This document shows positions 9,842 through 24,041 of a stretch of 64,000 bases of DNA, in pieces. Both the position numbers and the translations under genes were made by a program. This DNA comes from Reticulitermes lucifugus. Its lineage: Eukaryota > Arthropoda > Insecta > Blattodea > Rhinotermitidae. Numbering within the stretch: position 1 is the stretch's first letter; every line of letters starts with the position of its first letter. Location: NCBI GenBank assembly GCA_026260175.1, contig JAKCWW010000185.1:68717-132716 (forward strand). Reading direction: 5' to 3'. Under the pieces are notes generated by a model, which was given only the letters and a program-made list of their open reading frames with translations, did no database searches and was not told the origin of the DNA.

Positions 9842-12800
9842 GTATGAATTCGTTTGTTAAAATAGCGACCGTCAAACTGCAGCACTTAAGATGTTTTATT
9901 TTATTAATAAATCAGTAAAATCCACAGTATAATATAACGTTTGAAAACGGAAAGTATGTACTTCACACAAGGTAATCTTTATTTTTTTACGTTGTGGCAT
10001 CCTTGTTAACTACAGTTTGTTAGTCAACGTTTCGATTTAGCATCAAGACAAAACAAACTTGCCCCATTAAATTGTTTTGGAACTGAATAGTGTGTATATT
10101 CTTCATACAATACATATTGGCTTTGTAGAAACTCGACGTAGCGACGCCTTGACAAAATTCTGAGGCAAATTATCTATGGGCAGGTATAGAGAGGATTGAA
10201 TCGCAGAGGGCAGTTTTGTCATATCACTGTTTACTTAGCCGAGATACAAGAAATCGTATTTCAGCATAGTGTTTAAGTATTTGTAATATTGTTCTCAATG
10301 TGACATTTTCCATAGCGCTCTGTAACAGAGAAAATTGAGTCATCGAAATTTAGGAACACGACTCAATCGACTTGAATCCTAACCTCCAGGTGGTAGTTGC
10401 TGTTAACGTATGTTACGAAAATACAGATTGGGCGTGTTTGCTTACTACTAATATCATTTAAACGTCCAAAATTTGAGAAAAATAATTTTCTCTGCATAAA
10501 ATTTCCCCTGTGAGGCTTTTGGATTGAAAGAGAATTGGTAACACGTATTTACAGGTCGGTGGCCATTTTCTTGTGTCATGTTACCTCGACACAGAATGCT
10601 ATTTGGGTTTAAAAACGCTGCTTGTGTTTTTAGAGTAGGTGACTCGGTTTGTATAAAATGTAAGTTGTTCTTTGTTTTAGAAAGTAAGATAAAAAAGTGT
10701 CTGTATTAGAGCACCGATTTTGAGTATGTATGTCCAATTAAGATGGCCACCCAGCTTTACAACGCCACGTTCTCCGGTCTGTGTGTGTGTGTGTGTGTGT
10801 ATGTATGAGGTGGGGGAGGAAGGGGTTGGTGGGGAGGAAGGCGTCAGCTTTGATGCCTGTATGCGCATAAGTTCTGCTTAGGAAATGTTGACTACTGACA
10901 TGCTTCTCTTTAGAGTGATGATATCGGATGTTTCTTTTCCTGCTTGACCGATAAACGCCGGCCCAACGCTCCAACCGACGCTCCGCCAGCCTTGCGTCGT
11001 ACACTGCATGTCGGGGAGGTTTAACAGTCGATGACAGGAGCTAGACAAACGATAGCAGTGATAATAACCTTCAGCTAATAAAGCTCGCTAGATTGTCAGG
11101 GTGACGCTTATCGGTCAAGAAGAAAAGAAAACACCCTATATCTGTCACAGATTGCCAACCTCACGAGACGACCTACGCTATTTTACCCAATTCGTTTAAA
11201 GTCGAAGAGGCAACATTGTAATTCCTCTTATGCTTACATTTATGTTGATGTAACAGTTACATTGATTCATACTGCCCTGCATTTCTTAAACATCATGCGT
11301 ACAGTCAAATATCAAAGAATTCGTAAGTTACATTATAACAGCAGTTGCCTTAATTCTCTACAAAACTTCGGTTCGTCATCGAACCATCTTCAAGGAGACA
11401 AAATAAATAATAACTTGCGATTACATGTATCAGTATATGGAGTAATCCGACATAAAATCTCGTCAGTATTACGTATATGTAGTTATGTCTTCCTATCTTG
11501 CTTCAGGTATTAAAATATGTGGATGAACTAATTAAAATTCTAAAAGTGACGTACTAAGGATCTTAATACCGTACATACATTCATTCAATCTGTAGTCTGT
11601 CTTACGACAGGTCCGTAGCCTCTTCCATAGCGAGCTCTCCACAGGGTGCGATCTAGTGTTTCCTCTTTCAATTTCCAGTATCTTCTCTTTTCCTTAAGNN
11701 NNNNNNNNNNNNNNNNNNNNNNNNNNNNNNNNNNNNNNNNNNNNNNNNNNNNNNNNNNNNNNNNNNNNNNNNNNNNNNNNNNNNNNNNNNNNNNNNNNNN
11801 NNNNNNNNNNNNNNNNNNNNNNNNNNNNNNNNNNNNNNNNNNNNNNNNNNNNNNAACTGATCTTCTCCATTCTTCTCCAGCACCACATTTCAAAACTTTC
11901 CAGGTATTTCTGGTCTACCATACATACCATACGTATTATTGTATGACCCACCACTGACAAGCTGTGTCGCGTTATAGGATATTTCCAAGTAACCAAAATT
12001 ATCTATCAGGCTGGAGGGCCGCTTATACGGGTGTATCAGAAGCAGAAGGACGGACACCATTCCCAATATGCTCTTGCTCTCTGTAATTATCATTAAAGAA
12101 ACCCTGCATAATGTGGTTTGATTCGATCTCTTTGTTTATGGTTCACGTTGCTGTTGGTGACACTAGATGGTGTTGTATAATAAGATGATTAATCAGATGG
12201 AAAGGGTGCGAAGGAAGTGGTCGTGGCCTAATCTGTGTCCTTGAAGGATTCAGAAATACCACGAAAACCAACAGACTAGCCAGACTTTGGTATGAGATTC
12301 GAAAGCGAGGCATCTCAAATACAAAACAGGAATTCTAGTAAATCTTTCGCGATATTCCTTAATCTCCAAAAATTAGTAAGTACAGTACGCCGCCAACCAA
12401 TTACAGGGCGATGTTGTATCTGACTCTTTTCGTTCCAGATTTGAATAATCCTTATTTGTATGCGTGCTCTTATCAGCGAAATACGTAGGAGTTTCAGAAG
12501 TGGACACACTTCTTCCATACTTGCCTACAAATGATGCTGAGTACAAGTTTCGTAATTTGACCGCATTACCAGTTACTTTGTTATTTAATGGATGTTGTAA
12601 GACGCAATGATTAGTAGATTAACAAAATATATCAAACTTTGTTCTTGTAGGTAAGAGCTCTTAATGTCATGAAGTTAATGACTCGAAAGTGCAGCTAGGC
12701 TCTAGCGTAATGTAAGCTATCTGCATTAAATTTGAGAGCTGCGAAGTATGCAGGTCTACTCATTATGTTCTGACGTGATATGCATAATTTTTAATTCGAC

Positions 12801-15800
12801 AAAGTATGTTTACGAATTTCTTAAATTTGCTACATAGGGATCATTAAAAGTGTTGACGTATTTACGTAATGCCCTTGTTGATGAAGAATTTTTTTGAAAA
12901 GCTAGCAGTTAGCTTCTGAAGACATATTCTGCTTATTGGATATAATCAAAAGTCTTTGGAGGATTGCTCATGTCGTCTAACATTAATTGGTTGGCAAGCA
13001 CCTTCAAGTACCCTAAATATGCACATGTGTATGTTTGATGACCGATCTAGTTGACTCATTCGTCAACACTTTTTAAGTGTTTGCTTCGAATCTCGGCCAG
13101 CAAGGTTCATAACCATTTTCACAGCAGTGGACTACTGGTCGTTTTCCTGAACCAGATGAATCTAGTCCACATCCTATCCCATTTCATTAAGATCCGTTCT
13201 AATATTATCCTCCTATCTACCCTTGTTACTTCCAAGTGGTCTTTTCCCTCAAGGTTTTCTAACTAGTATTTCACTGCAACTTATTTCTATCTATTGTGCA
13301 TGCTACATGTCCGGTCTCTCTCAGCATCCTTGTTTTCATCACCGTAAAATATATGGCGGAGATTATAAATTATGAAGCTCACAAAATTTTATGTTTTCTT
13401 CAGGCTCCGACATATTTATGTCATAAAAGCGGTTCTCTTATGTTACCTACATGACAAGGGGGAAACTCGTGCCTTCTTCCTTGCATTTGCTTTCACAAAT
13501 CAGCCCGGAAACCTTAGAACATGTCCGAGCTTCTTGTTCTTTTATTCCGTCTCTCCTGGCAAATTCCTGGATGACACATTTAATTAGGCCACGACCTTGA
13601 CACTGCGTGTCCTTTCCAATTCACAATATACAAATCGTCCACATCTTATGTCATTAGGCCTATAGTCAGGAGTACCGACAGCATCATTAAATAAACAACA
13701 ATTAAATCTGTCATTAGAATGTAGCTTTAAGTAGAATATTATTACGCTCGCTGATCTCAGTGACCGCGCGGTCTAATGCTTGGGTCTGCTGCAGCTCGCT
13801 TGCTGGGATTGAGGGTTCGAATTCCGCAGGCGACATGGATGTCTCTGTCTTCTGAATATTGTGTGTTGTCAGATAGAGGTCTCTGAGTTGGGCCGATCAC
13901 TTGTCCAGAGAAGTCATACCAAGTGTGGCGTGTCTGAGTGTGATCGCGGAACCTCAACAATGAGGAGGCCTTGGCCCAGAAGGGGCTGTCGAGCCATAAA
14001 ATAATTATTACGCTCAGGAAAAGAGAATTCATTATAGCTATAGAAGAAAGTGGGTAATTTTATTTGCTGTAATTCGCAACACTGAGGTACTTTTTATGTT
14101 CGTTAGTTCATCTACGCATACTGATAGAGTATCATGGTCATCCATCACAATATCACTCTCTGTGTTACGAAGTTGATAGGGATGCAGAGATTATGACTAA
14201 AAGAGTGGGAAAGCCTAATCATCTTACAGATTCAGCTTCGTGGAAATACTTTCACGCAGTGGGCCTAAAAGAATCGTGAACTGACGTATTTCATAGAAAC
14301 ATTTCAAATAGCTAAAACGGATCTCTTCAGAACTGTATTTTTTTGCTAAAAAAAACATTTTGGAATACGTAACGTGTGATATGAATCATTTAATTAAATA
14401 CACGTAACAAAATTAATTGCTAATTTTATGTATTTGTAATTAAAGTGCGTAAAATTGTAGATTTTTCCAACACAATAACACGCGGCGGTTCATATGTGAT
14501 TCTTTTTCGAGGCGATGTATTGGACACTATTACCGGGGTACACAAAATGTGCAGTTTATGTAATCACAAGGATTTGTTACGCTTATTTGTAGAAGTGGAA
14601 CAGACGGCTGGTAGTAGCTTTCATTTTGTATGACTTAAGGCCTACTTACATTCACCATGGAGAGTTCTACCGAAAAGCCGCTATAGGCTCTACTCCCTCA
14701 TGTTCCGCCGAAATGAACCTAAGCCTTCTTCTCGTCGCACATCAGACATTTGTGGAACTGCTTGCAACATCTAGTGCAGTAGAAGTCCCTAACAATGATC
14801 TTTTACGCCAGGTTATCGTGGTATGAAATTTTGTAGTCTTATTATTAAGCTATCAGGTTTAAGTCTCGATAGGAGTACCACGCACCCTTAACGGGCATTT
14901 TTACTCTGTTCTTTAATCTCTTCAGACGCAGGGTCAATATGACCAGCCGTCTCATTTAATATATTTACTCTTAAATATTCATAATCAATTGCTCACTTTA
15001 TTCGATGCTGTACATCAGGTGCGCCCCCAGAATTTTTCGCTGGAGGGGGATCTGACCCTGAGGCTATGTATAATTTATGCTTGATTTTAAAAATTATGTT
15101 ATAAAAATCATGTAAGTATAATATAACACTGTTCGCAACTGCTTTTACGTATATACAAATACAAATACATGTTCCATGACTCAATCACGTGGTCCTATCT
15201 TTTTGCTTTTTTTTAATTTTATTAATTTATTTTTCAGAATTCTAATGTACTAGACATCAACCGTTTTCAGTGGCTGATTTCGGCTGAAGGGTAAATGACG
15301 TAAAACTTGTAATATCATAATATCTACAAAAGCGGTGTTTTTTAAATTTCGATTTTGGGGGGTTTTGATGGGGGCTTCAGCCCGGCAGCTCCCCTGGGGT
15401 GCGCCCCTGCTCTACATAACGCACGTATTCGAAATAGCGCCTTTAAGTAACAGACGAATTAATCACAGAGTTTCTACTATGGCCATAAAAGGAACGGATC
15501 AATGGAAAAATTAAACACATTTTCTTGAAGGGCGTTGTTATCCTAAACATAACAACCATTTGGTTAGAATGTAATTGTGATAGATTTGTTTACCTTTACA
15601 CATATACTTGAGGTGAATATAATTATATATCGACAGACTGTGTTGTGTAAAATGTCACACTTGGCTAATTTATTTCGAAGCACTCCCCTAGCTTGTACCT
15701 GAAATACTGCCTTCCTGGCGTGACTTTCATCTCTATAACAATGCCGTACAGCCCTTATTTTTATCGCGTCAAACACTATCAGACGTACGAGCTTCGAGAC

Positions 15801-16245
15801 TTAAATTGGTGTCGCTAATGTAGCTCACATAAGTAGTATTGCTATCTGTCTGTTCTCCTGAAACTGTGTGGTAGTGTGTAATGTAATGTTCATAAAGGCT
15901 GTTGGACATTACAATAAAGTTGTCTGATTAAAGTCACACGTGCAAAGCATGACTCGAGTCATGCTGTATTCCAGGGCAGAATAAAGGCACTTGTAAATCA
16001 TATCTGTGGTACCAGCAGTCAAATCTACACTAGCAACTTCAGGACAAATATTTCCTTCATACAGCTTCGCTTTCTGCGCCAGTCTTTCAAAAGACAACAT
16101 GTTTAACTCCCTGTACTATTACTCATACACTTGTTTTTAATCAGTGTGTACTTGTAATTTACTAACTTATCTACATATCGTAACTTTACAAGCTGGCTGA
16201 TGATGTAATGACAAGGAAGAATTAGGGATGCGTTATAATTGTAAT

Positions 16246-16292
<47 letters not shown>

Positions 16293-19200
16293 TTAGATAA
16301 CGAAACATGTTCATAAACACACACACACCTTGACGTGTTCTTCGTTCCTAAACCAATTTATATACTAAATCACCTGAGTGGACATTTTCTTACTGAAAAT
16401 TTTTAACACTACTTGTAAGATTATATTATTTCCTTTGTTCTTTGTTTGTTTGTTTGTTTGTTTGTTTGTTTCTTTCTTTCTTTCTTTCGGGGTTTTAAAC
16501 GCCGAAGTTAAACTACGTTTTAGAGAACCACATTACTTCGAGCGAAAACTTATTAAAACGAAGCGAAGGCAGTCGAAACAACATAAAGGTAATTTTATTC
16601 TGTAATCACCGTGCATCTTTTCACAGTCACTATTTACATACACCAACTGGATGCACTTTATTTAAAAAACTGTATAGTTTTTTAAAACATATTTAAACAT
16701 ATGTCGGGTTTTTAAAAAGTTTTTAAATATGTTTTAAAAAACTATACAGTTTTTTAAATAAAGTGCATCCAGTTGGTGTATGTAAATAATAAAGGTAATT
16801 ATTAGCAAATTTAGGAAGGATACTACTTTTGTGGGAATATAATGTATTTTCGTCGACTTAATCGCGAAACCAGCCTTAAATTCAACTTTTCAAAAACAAC
16901 TTGATTACTTGGAGTGGGCTTGTCTTAAATAAATTCTATGATATAAGACCTACTTTAAGTTATTGATAATTGCACATCTATTCAAAACAGTATATCTGCC
17001 TTTGTTACGGAATTCGAAAAAGAAAACATAGTTATGGCTGGAGCTGTTGCCATAACTCAATTATTTAAAATGCTATTCTCACAAATTTTTGAGATAAATT
17101 TTATTTTATTGTTCCTTCTATTGCGCTTGTCCTTCGAGTGGTCTCGATCAGTGTGGTTTTATGATCAAAAGTTTGTGTACATCTTTCGTTTTACCTTGTT
17201 GGGTGTCCTGCCTAAGTGAGGCAGGAGAATTATTGACATAGGAATCTACCATTTTCAACGAAAATTTATATTAATTTTTGTAATGTAACTTTTCTTAAAT
17301 TATTGCGTTCTACAATTATTCCTCAACAAGGCCCCTTTTCATACCGTTAGGATTAATAATAATTCTCCGTCATAGAGTGACTAAGTTCAGGTATGCTGCA
17401 GGAGATATGAAGAAATACACGTATTTTTATACGTACAGAACATGCAAGCATAAAATGTTGTGTATGTGCAAAGAGCAATGAAGAACTGAAATGTAAGTCT
17501 GAGGTGTAGTTACTGCCATGATACCGAGTTTCGCCGGTATATTTTGATGTCGGCATATCATACTGGTGCGTGTGACAGTGTGGTGGCGCGGTGACAGAAT
17601 TCTGCAAGACAGACATGTCACAACTTAACAACTCCCGACCCCATTATCGGTTTATGTCAAAGCTTTGAACATATACCGATGGTCATAGTGACAGCGATAT
17701 TATTTATGTCATCCTAGTCGGCGACGTTGCCCGTGTGGGTCATCAGCTTAAATTCTTGTATTGTCCTAAATTCCTGTTTACAGCATCTCATTCTTCACGC
17801 TATAGTTTTATAATTCCGCGCGACCTCGTGACTTAAAATCCTCTTTACATCATTTTGATCGTCGCTCTGTAGGTATACAATTCGACGTAAACTGATATCT
17901 ACATGGTTTTCTTTATCTCTTCCTGCATGTAATAATCTCTTCGTTTATCGGCCTTTCGATTTGTCACGTATGCGGCCGTTTCTTTGCCTGACTGTTTATC
18001 CAGATATGTTCTCTTTTCTGTCACTAGTGGATGACACATATGGCCCTTGTCTGACTACCGCACTTTATTACTGATTTTCCTAAATTCAAATACATTCTAC
18101 AGTAAATTATGTTACATAATATCAGTAGATTTTTCCCTTATTCGATTACATGTTTAACTTTCGCTTTCGAAATCTACCTTTCCAGCTGAGATTTTTAAAA
18201 TAAAACACGTATTTTGTTAAGGAGCCGCGATAGCGCAGTCGGTATAGTGGCCAGGCTATGAGATGGAATTTTTCGATTTCCGGTAGAGGCAAGAGATTTA
18301 CTCGTATCTCGTCTCCAAAGAATCCAGGCCGGCCCTGGCCTCCATCCAGCCTCCTATTCAAGGGAGAGCGCGGTCTCTTTCCTCGGGAGTAAAACGGGTG
18401 GGGCATGAAGTTGACAATTCACCTGAAACTAGTGCCGAGATTAAGAATGAGTGGGGCTGTACCTCCACTCCTCCATACGTCCTAATGGTGTGGATAAGGG
18501 TAACGTGTACTTGTCCTCTTCGCTAATAACCTCACATATTCACTCTTTACTATTTTTCTTCAAAATGTAGTCTTTATTTTATTACCACATTTTTATAGAA
18601 AATTGAGTCATTATTGCTGTAATTGCACATTTTACGTCGTCCATTTCTGCAAATAATGTATGCTCATCCGAGTAACATAGGAAGACGATACACTCAGCTC
18701 CTTATTTACACCCTAGTTACTTTTCTCAAGAAGGGGGCGTAAATAAAAGAGGTGTCAATAAAAATATTTCCATCAGACATAAGGGGTCAGCGTAATAGAA
18801 GGAAGCCACCCAAAGGGCGTTACAGAGAAAATGAGAAAGTATAAACTAAGAATTGGTATAAAGGGGCAACGGACGTTAAATAAAAAAGGCGTAAAACAAA
18901 CGGGCGCAAAACAAAGGCTGAGGGTATGTAGACCTCACCTTGACAAACTAGACAGTAGGGGAAGTAACTCTGTTCAGCATGTTAATTCGAATATGAATAT
19001 TAAAATGGCAAGTCACCTCAAATTACACAATCGATGGTGAAAACCAGCAGGTATTTTTTTCGTGGAATAATTTTAGGACAGCAATTGACCTTTATGCTAA
19101 AACTGGCTTTGATTGATTGATTGATTGACTTTGTTATTATTTCAAACTGTGGCTCGCGAAACAATTGGGATTAAGTGAAATATGTCGTGGAATTATTCTT

Positions 19201-22200
19201 AAATTCTGTGTCGGTACTCTTGGCTTTGTAAGTATGTAATTGTGCCTGTTCCAATTTCATGGTTGAAAATTTTGTTAAAATTAATTCCATTCCAATGGAA
19301 AATTATATGAATATAACATATTGATTTAGCTTCAATAGTATGGCCATATACAGCGAGTGTACATACGAAAGGAGAGAAAGCTCGCACAAGAGGGTTAGGC
19401 CTCTTATTGAAAATAATTTTTAATTTTTATGGGCGTTGGAGTATTCCGATATTAAAAACGAGGTTTCGTGAAAAAATCGTTTTGGCAACTCGGGACATTT
19501 GCGTGTAGATCGAAACAATACTGGAATATTTTTGAGGGTATTGCATAGTGCTGTTTTGGCATGTGTGGAAGATACTGGGCCTTTCAAAACTGAAAAACTG
19601 GCGTGGTATTACAAGGATTATGAATACCTCTCAGCAGCCAATCTGTTCTACCCATAGAAGTCTACGACTAACGGTAACAGGCACTGCAGTAGTTTGATCA
19701 AAATATTTCTCCTACCGAGTCGGGAAGAATATATTTTCTTGTGCTGAGAAGGAGTGGAATAGTACTCCATGCACCAGCGAACGTTAATGGCGTAATATTC
19801 ATTTGAAGGCCTTGCAACTTAACGTATTGAAAAGCCGTGCCGCGTTTGGGCTATTAATGCCCGCCCTGTCACCGCGGAATATCGGGTTCTGGTGGACGAA
19901 GTGGCTCTGGACACGTTTTTCTCCAAGTATTTTGCTTTCTTACTGTCAGCGCCTTATACCAATGCTGCATATTCACTTATTTATCTGTCACAGACGCTCT
20001 GTATTCTTAGAAATTGAAAGAGTCGTTAAATGACACACTTAAAAATCCACGTAATGGGGTTACACAAGGGCCTTTTCCACGAGGCTTCCCCACAAACTCT
20101 TATTCAGCTTATCTTAACATTCTGGATTTAATTACACCAAAAGTTAGGCTTTATTTTGAAATTTTATCCAACCTGTAGGGTGTTTTACTTTTGAGGGCGG
20201 TTTTAAAATTCATGCTCTTTTTTTTATTAAGATATATATAGAGTTTTCGTAGGCCATAAAGAGAACTGGGTATAGCCCAATTACGCTTAATAAGTATCAC
20301 ACCTCTGATTTTGTTGTAATACATTTTGTGAATTATCGCAAAATAATTTAGTAATAAGTTATTTTTGCGTATAAAAATGATATAATTTTTTGTGTTGTAA
20401 GTTGACTTAAATTTCGCTTGCAGGCAGTGTAGTTAAAACTACTGTATTCTCTTAAGTTTTAATTGATTTTTTTCCAATTCTAGGTGACGATGAAGCGCTG
20501 GAGCATGCCGATTCGTTTTTCCAGAAGGTAGGAACTAGTCCCTTTTAGCTACATTCTGTGCAAAATAACTCTTCGGCTTATTCAGTGGAGTCTGAAAAAA
20601 AGTTCACTTTGTATCTTGTATTTAGTGCTATACCGTGTTTACAAAACAAATGCCTGTAGAAAAGCTTTGTAGATCACAGACAATACTCGTTATATAGTGG
20701 ACACATTAGTGATATGCAACCCGCGGGCCAAGACTCTTTTCGAAAACAATATATGCTCCCCCATCACAATGGAGGGAATTTTTTGGACATCTTGCGAAAA
20801 TTGCACGCATAATTAAATTTATTGAACAAGGTTTACTTTGTAAGAGACTTCGTTCATTGTGCTTGGAAATATTCTGCTTTGGAATCTTCACACCTGGCTG
20901 TGGGATTAGTGAGAAAAAATATACGGAGTTTTAAGCTCCAGCGTCTGCTTTACTCTTGAAGTTTTAATTGTGATATAATAATAAGTGCAATTGTATTTTA
21001 ATGGTGATTTTTAGGGACTGGAAAACTGCATATTTCTTAAAAGATATATCAGTGATAGGGAAACTACGTCAAGGTTCAAATTCACATTCTCCCAGTCTCC
21101 AAGAATAATGTAAGACTTAGTATTTAAATTACAATAATTTTATTGCCATAATACGTGTAATTAACGGCAATTTCATTCAACTTACCGCTTCATAAAAATA
21201 TTTTCTTGAAAAGTAGAACCTTTAGTGTTAATAATTGTTTTGAGGCCCGCGAAGATCTTTGTGGATTTCAAATGGCTCTTGCGTAACATCGAGTTTCCAC
21301 ACGTTGGGCTACATAATTCAGCCCTGATTATAACAGCTTACAGCCTAATATTTATACATTTTAAAAATATACATGTATTAGGTAAGGGCTTGTGTATAAA
21401 TATTAATGCCATAAAAATTAAATATTTTCTTTTAAAATTGAACCATTTGTGTTAAGTTCAGTGAGGATGATGATTTTTTGTAACAACCTTCCCATATTGT
21501 ACTGGAAAAAGCTCACCTCCCCTTAAAATTTACAGTTATCATATTAAGTTTTTAGAAATTTATTTAAATAAAATTTATTCGAAATATTTAGATTAGGTTT
21601 ATTCCCACTCGGAACTTCTCAGGGTCCTCATCTTTGTCACTTAAAATTTAATGATTTATTTTCGGAGCATATCGTCAAAATCTTGCAAATTTTGTGTCCC
21701 TTGCCGCCTGAACCTACGGGCGTATTACTTTGTTCTCTCTACCCGGAATACTTGCATAGTAATTTACAAGATTACAAAGTGAACATAAAAATTACCAAGA
21801 ATATTAATGTGGCTCTCACTACACCCTGTGTATTACAAGCAAGTTATTTCTATTGTTGGCCGGACACATTTGACAACCATCAAAATACGTGAAGTCTCCT
21901 TAAAGGACAGACGCTTTGCAGCCATTGAGTAATGACACTGAATTAACAGCGGATCCAGTACAGCATTTGCCCTGCTTGTTTTTCTTTAAGAGCCCAGTAT
22001 TCATTTAATCAAAATGTGTATATTTCCCACTCAGTCCGTGTAGGATTTGTTATGGTCGAAACGGTAGAGTCCATGTGGAATTTTTGGTATGTGAAGGGAC
22101 AATGGGACAGATTTTGCCTGCGAGTACTTCGATTTTCCCTATCACCTTCATTACACCAGCGTTCCATACTTATCTACAATCGACGCTATATAATCTTAAG

Positions 22201-23994
22201 AAATTGACGGCTTCCTTATGTAGATACTTCTTTCTTTCTTCTCCCCCCCCCCCAACCTGCCAAAAATAGCTAAAATTACCATCCGCATTTTACTGGAGAA
22301 ATTATTATTTAAAATCCGGTATTTATGAGTTATTTGATTTCAGGCTTCCGCCGCGATGTTCTGTTTTGAAGACCAGCTCCATGCGCTTTTTAGACTTTAT
22401 ATGTTCAAATTTTTCAAAACGTGTATACAATTTAAATAATTAATCGCGACATAAAATTCCTTATTGTTATGTATTATAAATTCCAAATTAATATTTTTAT
22501 CGCAGTGACCTTCTGTGGATGATATTGACCGTCGCAATAATTCTCACATTATTTGTCACGCTTCTTTCTTTTACAACTCTACGTGTATGAGAAACAGTGC
22601 AAAGGCACGTAGGCTATTGCAGATATACAATATGGACATTTCACAATATTTTATACATAGTTTGATATCTCAATTCTCATCAAGGAATTTCTGTGTACAC
22701 TCTTGCTTGCACTTAATGATATAAAATGACTGCGCGCAACTCTACCGTAATAGGCCTGCATTATCCTTTGTTTGTTTTCCTTTATAAAAGCCTTTATCTT
22801 TGACAAAGATGATGGATCGTATTTCTGTCCCTCAAAAGTGTCCCAACACTGACCTAAGAAAGAGTACTTTTGTAAGTATTTGCGAGAACCTGAACAAGTG
22901 GAGGCATAATGAATGACAGGTAGCGCGGCTTCGCTTTGTATGTTTCACCCACAAAATACTGGAAAAAGATTAGTGAAATATGCTTTGAGTTTGTACATAC
23001 CCGACGTATGTAATATTGATTCTCATTAAAAGCTATCCAATTACAAGCCTACAAGGACTCCAGAAGGTTGAGGCTACCAGAATTTGTAGACAATCAGCAC
23101 ATAAAGGTGGAAAGGTTGTCTACCCTACGCACTGGCCACTTTTACCTTCCAAGAGATATTCCTGGTACTTATTTCTGTTAGCGGCTGAGTCGAATCCAGG
23201 GCGATAGTGCGGCCGGAAATGAAAATGAAAAATCCCAATGACCCCATCGGGAATCGAATCCGCGACCTTGCGGCCTGTAGCGCATTGCTCCAACCAACTG
23301 CCCCAACCTTTGATTTTCATTGGATCAGTATAAAATTTACGTTACATGATGCTCAAGTCGAATTCTCTCAGGACGTTAAAATGTCTCATTCATCAAGACA
23401 CTGGAACATAATGGGAAATGTTGACAACATTAAGATGCTTAACTGACTTTTGAAAATACTTATCATGTAACTAAGTGTAACACATAAGTGATAACCATGA
23501 GCAGAACAATATCTTTCCTTCTTGATATCTTTGTCTGACCTAGTTGTTTGGTGTAGAGTTGCTGTTCTCGGTTGATAACCAAGAGGTGCCGGGTTCGAAA
23601 CTCAGCCGCTATATTGGCTTAGGATTTTAGTTTTTTTTCTCGGTGTCCCCACATAAATGCCACTATAGTACTTTGACTGCTTCCTTCCAAACAATTCCCA
23701 ATTCTTTACTCACCAATCGTCCTACCATCGGCGTTATATCTAAGATTCTGACAGCGTCGTAAAATAAACCACAAATTATATTCTAGTCGTGGGGGTAAAG
23801 GCAGCAGGTGCGTAGGGCTGACAACCTTGCCCATTTCATGTGCCGATTTTCTAGAAATTCTGGGAGGCTCAAACTTCTAGAGCCCTCAGGGGCTCTCCGG
23901 GCCTGTATAGGGATTGTTTTACCTTTTTTATACTGCCATTATTACTGGTATTGCTGTTATTACTACTGCTATTGCTACTACGGCTGCTGCTGTG

Positions 23995-24041
<47 letters not shown>

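Larger units (their letters stand above)
9842..20483 (+). other. BicC intron 1
   Basis: A 10.6-kb intron (GTATGA...TTCTAG). It holds a hairpin-motif repeat (11364), a gap-interrupted LINE end (11588), a second LINE relic (13140), SINE-like copies (13765, 18221, 19905), a hAT-type MITE (15016), a perfect foldback (16631) and simple repeats (GT at 10782-10802, TG at 16246-16287, TTTG/TTTC at 16438-16488). I recognise nothing in 9842-10780, 11910-13130, 14000-15000, 16800-18200 and 18520-19900. Confidence 0.8.
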
